A stretch of 64,000 bases of DNA, taken from the NCBI RefSeq assembly GCF_023072595.1, contig NZ_JALLGK010000001.1, forward strand, positions 1 through 64,000, written 5' to 3'. Each line of letters opens with the position of its first letter. Positions within the stretch are counted from its first letter, which is position 1. The position numbers and the translations under genes are program-made. Source of the stretch: Streptomyces sp. XM4193. GTDB taxonomy: Bacteria > Actinomycetota > Actinomycetes > Streptomycetales > Streptomycetaceae. The notes under the pieces were generated by a model. That model had not been told where the DNA came from and did no database searches. It saw only the letters and a program-made list of their open reading frames with translations. Below are positions 53,870-62,461 of this stretch, piece by piece.

Positions 53870-54817
53870 ATGAGCGAAGCGGCTGCGACAGAGATCCCGT
53901 GGACGCTGCGTCCCGGTGACGAGATCGAACGCAAGAAGCTGCACCGCACCTACGGGGGGCGTAGACAGGGCGGTATCGGGCCGTCTGCGAAGACACCTAA
54001 CGTCTTCGTCTTCACTGACCCTGCCGCCGGCGAGCAACATGGTTACTACGACGGCTGGATGCCCGATAGCTCGTTTCACTACAGCGGCGAAGGGCAGCGT
54101 GGCGACCAGTCCATGAAATCTGGGAACGCCGCGATCCTGAACCACCGCTCCGACCGGCGTGCGCTTCGCGTATTCAAGGGCGCCAGGGGCACCGTCACCT
54201 ACCAGGGTGAGTTTGTCGTCGATGCCGACAACCCTTGGTACACCGCGGACGCACCAGAGACTGACGGTGGCCCGCTCCGCCGAGTCATCATCTTTAGACT
54301 GCTACCAGTCGACACCTCCCCACAGGCACCAACTACCAGCCTGGGCCGGTTCCTTGAGGGTCACCCGGAGCAAGTCAAGCAGTTGCCGCTTGAGCGCCAC
54401 GAGACAGAGAGCACCTTCGTCAGCCCAAGCGGAGAGGTCTACGAGGCACAGCGCAGGGAGCGGCTGCTCATCGAGGATTTCACCAGCTATCTCAATCGGC
54501 GGGGCCACCACTGCAACCGTCAGACGATCCGGCCTCCTGGCGAAACACGTCCGCTCTTCACCGATGTCTATGTCAACGACCTCGGACTGCTCGTAGAAGC
54601 GAAGGGGAGCGTCACCCGCGAGAACGTACGCATGGCCATAGGGCAACTGGCCGACTACGGCAGATTCGTAGATCACGGAGTTCGAGCGATTCTGCTGCCT
54701 TCAAAGCCACGAGATGATCTCTTGGACCTCGCCAACGCACAGGAGTGTGCCGTTATTTGGCCAGAAGGTGAGAGCTTCACCAGTACCGATGTGCGGGCGT
54801 TGCCACGCCCCGAGTGA
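53870..54817 (+). CDS. Type IV restriction-like enzyme: SRA-like domain plus PD-(D/E)XK nuclease
   Basis: A 315-residue protein. The N-terminal part (about 10-145) resembles the SRA-like domain of ScoMcrA-type enzymes: LRPGDEIERKKLHRTYGG, GGIGPSAKTPNVFVF, HYSGEGQRGDQSM and GTVTYQGEF. SRA domains recognise modified cytosine. The C-terminal part (about 190-310) has the PD-(D/E)XK nuclease layout with an acidic residue in PLFTDVYV, then LLVEAKGS and QLADYGRFV. The build is that of a compact modification-dependent restriction enzyme acting on invading modified DNA. ATG at 53870 follows GGGGGAAAC. Its codon use is less biased than that of the region, consistent with transfer. Confidence 0.83.
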   Translation: MSEAAATEIPWTLRPGDEIERKKLHRTYGGRRQGGIGPSAKTPNVFVFTDPAAGEQHGYYDGWMPDSSFHYSGEGQRGDQSMKSGNAAILNHRSDRRALRVFKGARGTVTYQGEFVVDADNPWYTADAPETDGGPLRRVIIFRLLPVDTSPQAPTTSLGRFLEGHPEQVKQLPLERHETESTFVSPSGEVYEAQRRERLLIEDFTSYLNRRGHHCNRQTIRPPGETRPLFTDVYVNDLGLLVEAKGSVTRENVRMAIGQLADYGRFVDHGVRAILLPSKPRDDLLDLANAQECAVIWPEGESFTSTDVRALPRPE

Positions 54818-54917
54818 GGACGGGTCGCCGTCGCCGCCACACCGAGCGCAGAGACGTCGGCTCGGATGTGATGTGGGCCACTGGAACTCCGTGGGCCGTG
54901 GTGGACAGTTCACGGGG

Positions 54918-55726
54918 GTGACCACAGATTTGCGAACTCGGATCAGGGACGGCGACCCCGCGGCTTTCGCCGAGCTCTTCGACACCTGGGCGCGAGCCGT
55001 GTACAACCACGCGTTCCGGCTGACGGCCGACTGGTCGGTGGCGGAGGACGTGATGTCGGAGACGTTCCTCGCGGCGTGGCGTCTGCGGGGAGGCTCGACG
55101 CCGACGGGGGCTCGTTGCGGCCCTGGTTGCTGGGCGTGGCGACCAACATCGCGCGCAACCACGTACGCGGCAACCGCCGTTACCGTGCCGCTGCCGCCGC
55201 GTCGGCGGCAGCGGCACGGGCTGCCGTCGAGGTGCCGGACCATGCGGAGGAAGTGGCCGGGCGGGTGGACGACCGACGGCGTATCGACGTCACGCTGAAG
55301 GTGCTCGCCTCGCTGAAGCCGGCCGAGCGCGAGGTGTTGGTGCTCTGCCTGTGGGAGGGCCTGCAGTACGTCGATGCGGCGCGGGCCCTGGGCGTTCCGG
55401 TCGGCACCGTGCGCTCGCGACTGTCCCGTGCCCGCAAGAGGTTGAGCAGGCTGACGGAGGCGGAGCTGCGCTCGTCGGACAGAGCGTCGGACGACTCGTG
55501 GAGCGGATCGTCGGGCGGGTCGCCGGAGCGCGGCGGCGCGGGCCGATTCGCGCGCAGGGCACGGCAGTTGCTCGAAGGCGGGCGTGAAGGCGCGCGCGAG
55601 GGCGGCGGAGAGCCGGCTGAGCGGAATCCGGACGGCGAGCAGAGGGAACTCACCCGATCCGTTCGACAGATAACAGATAGAGGGCGATCGCGTTTCCGCG
55701 GTCCGGTCCGCACGGGAAGGAACCCG
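54918..55726 (+). pseudogene. ECF sigma factor gene with an internal frameshift
   Basis: Region 2 is read from the GTG at 54918 (RDGDPAAFAELFDTWARAVY, then SVAEDVMSETFLAAWRLR) and breaks off near 55090. Region 4 continues one frame over: LRPWLLGVATNIARNHVRG, LKPAEREVLVLCLWEGLQY, then ALGVPVGTVRSRLSRARKRL. A single inserted base near CTGCGGGGAGGCTC (about 55083-55097) would restore RLRxRLDADGGSLRPW, so one base appears lost. The cause may be a real mutation or a sequencing error. The second frame has no stop before the next gene and stays open into it. The following CU044_5270 gene is the usual partner of this sigma family. Confidence 0.85.
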
Positions 55727-56815
55727 ATGAACACCCATCGTTCACCGCACCCGACCGAGTGGGAGGAGACCCGAGGTCTCGTTCCGCCGGTCGACCGGGA
55801 ACTGCCCGCGGGCCGCCACGAGTTCCACAAGGAGCGCCTGATGGCCCGCATTCACGACGAGTCCCGCACCACCTCCACCAATCCCGCCGCGTCCGACACG
55901 CCCGCCGCAGGGCCGCGCAGCTGGTTCCGCCGGCCGGTGATCGCGGTGCCGCTGGCGGCGTGCGCGCTGACCGGCCTGATCGCCACCGGCGCCGTACTGG
56001 TCGGCCAGGACGGCGATGACGAGGAGCTTCCGACAGCCGCCACCGGGCCGGTGCTGACCACCGAGGTCGGCGCCGCCAGTACGAGCGGTACCGACGAACT
56101 GCTCGACCGTATCTCCACCGCCGCGAAGCAGTCCGCCGGCCCGGACCCGCGGCCCGACCAGTGGATCTACGTCGAGTCGACCGTGGCGAACACCTACGTC
56201 AGGACGGTCGAGAACAAGCACACCGTGGTGAGCGAGAAGCCGCACACACGGCAGGTCTGGCAGTCGCCCGACGGCCACAAGGGTTGGCTGATCGAGCCGG
56301 GGAACAGCCCCGAGGGCGGCGAGACCCTCGACTCGGAGCACAGCCACACCGGCGCGTGGGACAAGTTGAAGAAGCTGCCCACCGAACCCGACGCACTGCT
56401 GAAGAAGATCTACGCCGAGAGCAAGGACCAGGGCAACAGCAGGGACCACGCGGCGTTCGACCTGATCGGCGACCTGATCAGCGAGAGCTACGCGCCGGCC
56501 GGCCTGGAGGCCGCCCTCTACAAGGCGGCGGCGAAGATCCCGGGCGTGGTGAACGTCGACGACGCCGTCGACGCCGTCGGCCGCAAGGGCGTAGCGGTGG
56601 CCAGGCTCGACGAGTTCAGCGGCGAACGCACCGAGTGGATCTTCGACCGCAGGACGCACGCCTTCCTCGGCGAACGCGGTGTCCAGGTCAAGGAGCCGAA
56701 GAGCCCGAACGAGGAGGATCTGCTGATGAAGCCCGGCACTGTCACCTTCACCAGCGCGACCACCGCCCGGGCCGTGGTCGACGAGCTCAAGCAGAAGCCG
56801 TCGGCGAAGAGCTGA
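55727..56815 (+). CDS. CU044_5270 family membrane protein (sigma-factor partner)
   Basis: A 362-residue protein. The N-terminal segment LVPPVDRELPAGRHEFHKERLMARI is typical of CU044_5270 proteins, which follow ECF sigma genes in actinomycetes and look like anti-sigma-type membrane proteins. One helix (RPVIAVPLAACALTGLIATGAVLV, about 70-93) separates a short inside part from an outside domain with DQWIYVESTVANTYVRTVE and FDRRTHAFLGERGVQVKE. The ATG at 55727 has GGAAGGAA upstream and is firm, although the frame is open far upstream into the sigma gene. Function is inferred from association only. Confidence 0.85.
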   Translation: MNTHRSPHPTEWEETRGLVPPVDRELPAGRHEFHKERLMARIHDESRTTSTNPAASDTPAAGPRSWFRRPVIAVPLAACALTGLIATGAVLVGQDGDDEELPTAATGPVLTTEVGAASTSGTDELLDRISTAAKQSAGPDPRPDQWIYVESTVANTYVRTVENKHTVVSEKPHTRQVWQSPDGHKGWLIEPGNSPEGGETLDSEHSHTGAWDKLKKLPTEPDALLKKIYAESKDQGNSRDHAAFDLIGDLISESYAPAGLEAALYKAAAKIPGVVNVDDAVDAVGRKGVAVARLDEFSGERTEWIFDRRTHAFLGERGVQVKEPKSPNEEDLLMKPGTVTFTSATTARAVVDELKQKPSAKS

Positions 56816-58023
56816 GCAGCGAGCGCCGGGGCACCGAACACCGGGCGACGAGCAGTGAGTTGACGCTGAACAATCTGTGACGCACCAACGGGCCTGCGTA
56901 TCCGCGGAGTTGGCCTCCGCCGATACGCGGGCCCGCGGCCGTGGGCCCCACCAGCCGGCCGTGGGCGGCGTACGGGAAGTCGCCACCGGCGCGGCGTACG
57001 GGTGCCCGAGCACCCGAGCACCCGACGCCATCAATGCGGCGCGGCACACGGAACACAGCGGACGCGACCGCTCCGAGGAACACGGTCGCGCAGAGCCGGC
57101 AGCGCGCCCGAAGGGGCCGAAGACGCCGGAGTGGCCGAAGACGCGGAACGACCGAAGGTGCCGCAGTGGCCGAGGACGCGCCGGAGGGACTGAGCCGGAG
57201 GGGCCGAGACGGAGTGGCCGCGAGAGGGAGCGACCCACCCGGGGGTGGTCGGACCCCGCCTGCGCCCGCTCTCCCCCTCGTCCGAGCGGGCACAGGCCCG
57301 TGCACACTGCTGCCGGCCGACGCCGTACCCGGGTCGGCGGTTGCGAACGTCGAAGTGCGAGGGATCGGAACGGTTCCCCCCGGGTCATGAGCCACCCCCT
57401 GGCCATGACCGGTCGTTCCGAACTTTGGCCGTCCGCACGGCCGTGGTCCCGCCCCCTCGGCGCTGTTCGCGGCGAGATCGGGACCGGCCCCCCGTGGCCG
57501 GCTCCGTACGCCGTGAACGTCACCTGTCTTCGTCTGCTCGCTCGCAGTTGTGCCCCGATCACTCTCCCGGTTCGCAGTTGACGGCGCGTGAGACAACTGA
57601 CGCAGCAACAGTGAGACTTCTCGCGCAGCCCGGGAGCGAACAGTGCGCTACCGGGACACTTCGGTCAGCAACCACGGATGCCGGGCCCTCGTCGAGGCGG
57701 AGGCGGCACCCGAGGCGGCACGCCCGATCCCTCGCGCGGCCGGACGCCCCAACCGCCCGCTCCCGCACACCGGTTGCGCACGTCGCCGCGGGCCACCGGA
57801 CGAGCGGCCCGGCGCACGCGCCCGGACGCCCAACACCACAACCCCGGACGCCCCGCCGGCAGCCCGCGCCCACGTATGCCACGCACCACCGCCCCGCCGA
57901 CGGCCCGCGCCGACGCACGCCTACGCGCACGACCCGCGCCCACGCACGGCCCGCGCCGACGCACGCCTACGCGCACGACCCGCGCCCACGCACGGCCCGC
58001 GCGCCGCCGGCCGCCGGCCGGGC
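56816..58023. other. 1.2-kb gene-poor stretch with tandem repeats
   Basis: Long open frames exist on both strands, but none shows a protein-like sequence: they are Arg/Pro/Ala-rich shadows without any family motif. The left half holds CCGAAG-type short repeats (about 57100-57180). The right end holds the 46-bp tandem repeat. This may be decayed coding DNA or structural intergenic sequence. Confidence 0.6.
57901..58002. repeat. 46-bp tandem repeat, 2.2 copies
   Basis: Unit 57901-57946 is repeated exactly at 57947-57992, followed by a partial third copy (57993-58002). It starts CGGCCCGCGCCGACGCACGC. There are no spacers, so it is not a CRISPR array. Confidence 0.92.
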
Positions 58024-60243
58024 TCAGACGGTGCGGCCGACTCCGGCCCAGCAGTTGGCCTGCTCGCGGGCGGGGCGGGTGTCGTCGGCGCCGGGGCGCC
58101 ATTCGGGCGCGGGGGCGATGCCCGGCTCGAGCATCTCCAGCCCTTCGAAGATCGCCGTGACCTCGCTGTAGCTGCGGGTGCACAGCGGTGCGACGTTCTG
58201 CGAGTACTGCTCGACTCCGGGTGTGACGAGCTCGGGCGCGAAGTCGGCGGTCAGATGGGAGAGGACGAGCATGCTGCCGGGTGCGAGGCGGTCGAGGATG
58301 TCGCGCACCAGTGCCGGTCCGGGCTCGCCGGGCAGGAAGTGGAGCAGCGCGACGGCCGAGAGGCAGACGGGTTTGTCGAGGTCCAACGTCTGGCGCACCT
58401 CGGGCAGTTCGAGCAGTTCCGGACCGCCGATGCCGACGTCCGCCTGCACGTAGGTGACCTGGCCGGCGGGGGCGCCGCGGAGCAGGTCCTCGGCGTGGGC
58501 GAGGACGATCGGGTCGTTGTCGATGTAGACGACGCGGCTGTCCGGCCGGGTGCGCAGCAGCACCTCGTGCGGATGGGGTGCCATCGGGATGCCGGAGCCG
58601 AGGTCCAGGACCTGGGTGACGCCGTGGGCCGCGACCTGCTCCATCGCGCGGATCAGGAACGCCCGGTTGGCCTGCGCCGCGGCGGAGGCGTTGGGGTCGT
58701 ACTCCAGCATCCGCAGGGCCTGTTCGCGGTCGGGACGGTAGTTGGTGTCGCCGCCGCAGAGGTAGTTGTACACCCGTGCGGGGTGCGGGCGGGCGGTGTC
58801 GATCTCCATGTGCTCCCCTCCCCGGACCGGCGTCAGTCGACGGTCCGCCAGATCTGGCACCGTACCCATCGGCAGGTGCCCGAGGACATAGAGAGCGACC
58901 GCGAGCTCGATGGTGGCGCCCGGGTAGCGGGTGATCTCCAGGTGGCTGAGGTCGCGTGCGCGTTCCAGGCGGCGGTAGAGCGTGGCGCGGGCGATGCCGA
59001 GTTCGCGGCAGGCGGCCTCCGTGTCCGTGCCCGAGCGCAGCCACGCGGTCACGGCCTCCCGCACCTGGTCGGGGAAGGGGTCGACGACCTGGTGGGCCCA
59101 GTCGGTGATCGCGGAGACGTGCAGGATGTCGGCGAGGGTGGGCCGGTGCGAACGGTCGGGGGGCGGCGGCAGCGCGGAGAGGTGCACGGCCAGGTGGAGC
59201 GCGATGCTCGGCCACAGCTGCCGGCGGTCGTGGCCGATGAGGTTGGCGAGCCGGTCGGTGTGGCGGCGCAGCGAGGAAGGGTGCCAGCCCACGAGTTCGG
59301 CTGCCGCCGACTCTCCCCACCAGGTCACCTCCCGGGCCATGCCCAGCAGGTCCTCGCGGTCGGCGGGGCTGAGGATGGACAGCGGCTGGAGGACGAGGTC
59401 GGCCCAGATGCGGGCGTCGGCGTGCAGCAGATCGGCCAGCGGGGCGCGGCCGTCGTGCCGGGCGATCTTCGCCGGGGTGCCGCGCACGGCGGCCAGCGCC
59501 TCGGAGGCGGCGCGGTAGGCGGCGGCCGTACGCTGCCAGGGGCTGATCGACGAGACGCCTGCGACGCGTCCGTCCCCCACCATCGGGGTGAGGTCCTCGA
59601 TCAGATGCCGGCCGGGGCTGACGATGATGACCTGCCGGTCGTCGACCGGGCAGACCACGACCAACGCGCCGCGGGAGGCGAGGTGTTGGTCCAGTTCTCG
59701 GGCCGCGGCCCGACGGTCGGCCCCCGGCGGCACCTCCAGGATGGCGATCTGCCCGGCGCCGGCCGGGACGAGTTGCGGCGTCAGCGGGGCGAGCGCGCGG
59801 GAGGCGCGGACCATGTCGCCGGCCATCAGCGCCTGGAGCGCGGAGATGCGTGCCGCCATGGTCGCGGCGTCGCCGATCGCGGCCCGGGCCGCTGCCGTCA
59901 GCGTCGCGGCGACACCGGCGGCCCGTTCGACGGTCCGCCAGTCCTCGTCGTCCCACGGGAGCGCGCGCCAGGCCCACAGGAGCGGCCTGGGCGGCGTCGC
60001 CCCCACCGGGGCGACCAGTGTGTGCCAGTCGTCGCCGGGCACGTGCCGCACCCGGTCGGTGTGGCCGGAGATCAGGGTGACGAGTTCGAGGGTTCCGGGA
60101 CTGCTGGGGGCCGCGGACGGGGGTTGCGCCCCGGTCGCCAGTACGGCCTCGCAGTCGACCGCCTCCCGCAGCCAGTCCACGACCGCCGAGGGCTCCGCCC
60201 CGCCGGCCACCAGGTCCACCAGCGCTTCCAGATCACCACGCAT
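58024..60243 (-). CDS. PucR-type regulator fused to a Methyltransf_19 SAM methyltransferase
   Basis: One open frame of 739 residues. Residues 1-470 resemble PucR/CdaR-type regulators: a GAF-like front, a diguanylate-like middle, and a C-terminal HTH (TDTEAACRELGIARATLYRRL, about 415-465). Residues 479-739 are a DUF574/Methyltransf_19 protein: MEIDTARPHPARVYNYLCGG, VLDLGSGIPM for SAM binding, and VVYIDNDPIVLAHAEDLL. Usually these are separate genes. No stop lies between them, but an ATG at 58809 with a very strong ribosome site suggests the methyltransferase can also be made alone. Either a true fusion or loss of the regulator stop codon explains this. The methyl acceptor is unknown. Confidence 0.85.
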   Translation of the reverse strand: MRGDLEALVDLVAGGAEPSAVVDWLREAVDCEAVLATGAQPPSAAPSSPGTLELVTLISGHTDRVRHVPGDDWHTLVAPVGATPPRPLLWAWRALPWDDEDWRTVERAAGVAATLTAAARAAIGDAATMAARISALQALMAGDMVRASRALAPLTPQLVPAGAGQIAILEVPPGADRRAAARELDQHLASRGALVVVCPVDDRQVIIVSPGRHLIEDLTPMVGDGRVAGVSSISPWQRTAAAYRAASEALAAVRGTPAKIARHDGRAPLADLLHADARIWADLVLQPLSILSPADREDLLGMAREVTWWGESAAAELVGWHPSSLRRHTDRLANLIGHDRRQLWPSIALHLAVHLSALPPPPDRSHRPTLADILHVSAITDWAHQVVDPFPDQVREAVTAWLRSGTDTEAACRELGIARATLYRRLERARDLSHLEITRYPGATIELAVALYVLGHLPMGTVPDLADRRLTPVRGGEHMEIDTARPHPARVYNYLCGGDTNYRPDREQALRMLEYDPNASAAAQANRAFLIRAMEQVAAHGVTQVLDLGSGIPMAPHPHEVLLRTRPDSRVVYIDNDPIVLAHAEDLLRGAPAGQVTYVQADVGIGGPELLELPEVRQTLDLDKPVCLSAVALLHFLPGEPGPALVRDILDRLAPGSMLVLSHLTADFAPELVTPGVEQYSQNVAPLCTRSYSEVTAIFEGLEMLEPGIAPAPEWRPGADDTRPAREQANCWAGVGRTV
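58809..58823 (-). promoter_or_regulatory. Internal ribosome site and ATG for the methyltransferase part
   Basis: On the minus strand GGGGAGGGGAGC (58812-58823) stands just before the ATG ending at 58807. This start gives a 261-residue methyltransferase, the normal length and N-terminus of this family. Confidence 0.7.
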
Positions 60244-60324
60244 GACCCAAGCCTCACCCGTCGGGCGGCCCGCTGCACACCGGCGTCGGGACGTTGTCCG
60301 CGCGGTTCGGGACGCGCGACCGGC

Positions 60325-61662
60325 TCAGAGAGTCCGGCTCTCGCCGCTGACCGGCGCCGATGCCGTCCCCTCGGCCCCCGCGCGGGGCCGGGCCGTGCGG
60401 CGCAGCGTGAGCAGCGTCACTGTGAGCCCGGCGGCCACCGGCGTGATCGCCGCCGACGGCAACCAACCGGCGCCCTGGACGACGACGGCTCCGCCCAGTG
60501 CCCCGCCGAGCGCGGCGCCGACGTACGCGGAGCTGCTGAGCACCGCCGCCGCCCGCGCCGCCGCGCCGGTGCCGACTCGTTCGAGCAGCAGCGCCTGTAC
60601 GGCGGTCGGCACGGCCCACGCCGCCGCCGACCAGAGGACGAGCGGCAGCACGACGAGCGCCGGCGGCACCGGCCGTACCGCCCAGAGGGCCGAGAGGGCG
60701 AGCAGCGCACCGCAGAAGGCTCCGCAGGCGAGTACGAAGGTGCGCAACGGGCCCTGTCCGTCGACCAGTCGGCCGGAGATCCGGGTGCCCGCGACGCCGC
60801 CCGCACCCGCGCACACCAGCAGCACCGCGAGCGTTCCGGGGCCCGCGCCCGCGAGATCGGCGAGGTAGACCGCGAGGTAGGTCTGGAGGGCGAGGTTGCC
60901 GGCCACGGTGAGCACGGTGACGGCGAGGATCACTGCGACCGTGCGGTCCAGCAGGAATCGCCCCGCCCCGCCGCCCGCGTCCGCACGCCGGCCAGAGCCC
61001 GGTCCCGTGTCCCGGCCCGCGTCCGTGTCCCGGCCCGCGTCCGTGTCCCGGCCCGCGTCCGGGCTCGCGTCCGCCGTGTCGTCGGTACGGGTGGGGGACG
61101 CTCCGCCGGGTACGGCGGCCGAGGTGCCGAGCAGGACGAGCACGGCGACGAGTCCGCATCCCACGAAGGTCGCCCGCCAGCCGAAGCCCGCGCCGATCAG
61201 GGTGCCGGCGGGCACGCCGACCAGGACGGCACCGGTCAGTCCGACCATGACGCTCGCCAGGTACCGGCCGGTCCGGCCGGGCGGCGCGAGCGAGGCGGCC
61301 AGCGCCAGCGCGAGCGGCAGCACGACGGCTGCCGCACCGGCGGCCACCACCCGCAGGACCATGAGCTGGGCGTACGAATCGGCGAGCAGGACCGCGAAGT
61401 TGGCCGCGGCGAAGACCGCGAGCGCGCTCAGCAGCGCCGTACGGCGGGGGACGCGGGCGAGGGCGAGCGCCCACAGCGGTGCGGCGCACGCGTAGACCAG
61501 GGAGTAGACCGTCACCAGCCGACCGGTCGCGGCATGGCTGACGCCGAGGTCGTCGGCGATCGCGGGCAGCACCCCGACGATGATGAAGTCGTCGGTCTGC
61601 ACGACGAAGGCCGCCAGGGTCAGTGCGTGGAGCCAGAGAGGGCGCGGGAGTCGCAGGGGCAT
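60325..61662 (-). CDS. MFS transporter (DHA1/AraJ type)
   Basis: A 445-residue membrane protein with about twelve helices. It opens LWLHALTLAAFVVQTDDFII and has GVLPAIADDLGVSHAATGRL, a signature of AraJ-type drug or sugar exporters, and the loop motif ALARVPRRTALL. The central loop (about residues 195-225) carries an Asp/Gly/Arg/Thr repeat, from three 18-bp units. The ATG at 61662 fits the family start, although the frame is open to 61713; no ribosome site is visible, so it may be leaderless. A divergent TetR gene and an imperfect inverted repeat between them suggest repression. Confidence 0.9.
   Translation of the reverse strand: MPLRLPRPLWLHALTLAAFVVQTDDFIIVGVLPAIADDLGVSHAATGRLVTVYSLVYACAAPLWALALARVPRRTALLSALAVFAAANFAVLLADSYAQLMVLRVVAAGAAAVVLPLALALAASLAPPGRTGRYLASVMVGLTGAVLVGVPAGTLIGAGFGWRATFVGCGLVAVLVLLGTSAAVPGGASPTRTDDTADASPDAGRDTDAGRDTDAGRDTGPGSGRRADAGGGAGRFLLDRTVAVILAVTVLTVAGNLALQTYLAVYLADLAGAGPGTLAVLLVCAGAGGVAGTRISGRLVDGQGPLRTFVLACGAFCGALLALSALWAVRPVPPALVVLPLVLWSAAAWAVPTAVQALLLERVGTGAAARAAAVLSSSAYVGAALGGALGGAVVVQGAGWLPSAAITPVAAGLTVTLLTLRRTARPRAGAEGTASAPVSGESRTL
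61007..61060. repeat. 18-bp tandem repeat, three copies
   Basis: GTGTCCCGGCCCGCGTCC at 61007-61024, 61025-61042 and 61043-61060, all identical. It is in frame in the MFS gene and encodes repeated GRDTDA on the minus strand, in the loop between the two halves. Confidence 0.93.
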
Positions 61663-61667
61663 CCAGT

Positions 61668-61690
61668 TAAGGTAACAGTCGTTTCCCTTA
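61668..61690. promoter_or_regulatory. Candidate TetR operator
   Basis: TAAGGTAAC, AGTC, then GTTTCCCTTA forms an imperfect inverted repeat that abuts the MFS start and lies about 35 bp before the TetR start. The assignment is inferred from position and symmetry. Confidence 0.55.
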
Positions 61691-61724
61691 CGGATGTGAA
61701 AACCTCGCTCCACAGGAGGTGCGC

Positions 61725-62327
61725 ATGCCCAGACCCGTGAGCCCGGAGCGCCGTCGCGAGGTGACCGACGCCGTCATCGAGCAGCTCGCCGAGACCGGTA
61801 TCGGGGACTTCTCCCTCCGTACGCTGGCGGCCGGCCTCGGCCGGTCCACCCGGGTGCTCACCCACCACTTCGCGGACAAGAGCGCCCTGATCGGCGCGGT
61901 GCTGGAACGCCTGGACGAACGCCAGCACCAGGCGCTGAGGGCGACCCCGGGCTGGTACGACCCGGCCGTCCCGGTCGGCAACATCGTCCGCGCGGCCTGG
62001 GAGCGCACCCTCGGGCCCCGGGAGTCGGCGACCACCCGGCTGATCCGGGAGATCGAGGGCCTGGCCGCGGCGGGTCGACTGACCCTGCCCGGCCCGGGGT
62101 TCGTACGCGGCCGGGCCGACTTCGTCGCCGGCTGCCTGACCCTGCGCGGCGTGCCGGAGTCGGAGGCGCGCACCGTCGCGACACTGCTCAACGCCGCCTT
62201 CGCCGGCCTGCAGAACGACCTCCTGGCCACCGGCGACCGGGAGAGGGCCGACGCCGGACTGCGGGAGCTGTGCGACTGGCTGGACTCCCGCGTACGGGCC
62301 GCCCCGGCGCCCGCGCCGCGCCCCTGA
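61725..62327 (+). CDS. TetR family transcriptional regulator
   Basis: A 200-residue TetR protein. The HTH (about 8-55) includes RREVTDAVIEQLAETGIGDF, LRTLAAGLGRSTRVLTHHF, then ADKSALIGAVL. The C-terminal ligand part has no recognisable subfamily motif. ATG at 61725 follows AGGAGGTG and is preferred to the GTG at 61719, which lies inside that ribosome site. It is divergent from the MFS exporter, so it probably represses it until a ligand binds. The gene ends before a strong hairpin. Confidence 0.9.
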   Translation: MPRPVSPERRREVTDAVIEQLAETGIGDFSLRTLAAGLGRSTRVLTHHFADKSALIGAVLERLDERQHQALRATPGWYDPAVPVGNIVRAAWERTLGPRESATTRLIREIEGLAAAGRLTLPGPGFVRGRADFVAGCLTLRGVPESEARTVATLLNAAFAGLQNDLLATGDRERADAGLRELCDWLDSRVRAAPAPAPRP

Positions 62328-62382
62328 CCCACCGTCCGACCACCGACCGCACCCGCCACCGGGCGCCGACGTACGGGAACGG

Positions 62383-62430
62383 CCGAGGCCCCGCTCCTGC
62401 CGTCCTGCGACGGTGGGAGCGGGGCCTCGG
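62383..62430. terminator. Bidirectional terminator hairpin
   Basis: CCGAGGCCCCGCTCC (62383-62397) pairs perfectly with GGAGCGGGGCCTCGG (62416-62430). It lies between the convergent ends of the TetR and betaine-binding genes and can serve both. Confidence 0.9.
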
Positions 62431-62461
62431 CGGAACCCTCAGGAGGGCGGACGGTGCCGGA

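Noticed and set aside
57901..58002. Possible CRISPR array
   Set aside because: The 46-bp units are directly adjacent without spacers, and no cas gene is in the window.
57643..61740. A plus-strand open frame of about 1,365 codons
   Set aside because: It runs antisense to the PucR-methyltransferase and MFS genes, which have clear family motifs. The translated sequence is Arg/Gly/Ala-rich with no motif, as expected for GC-rich shadow frames.
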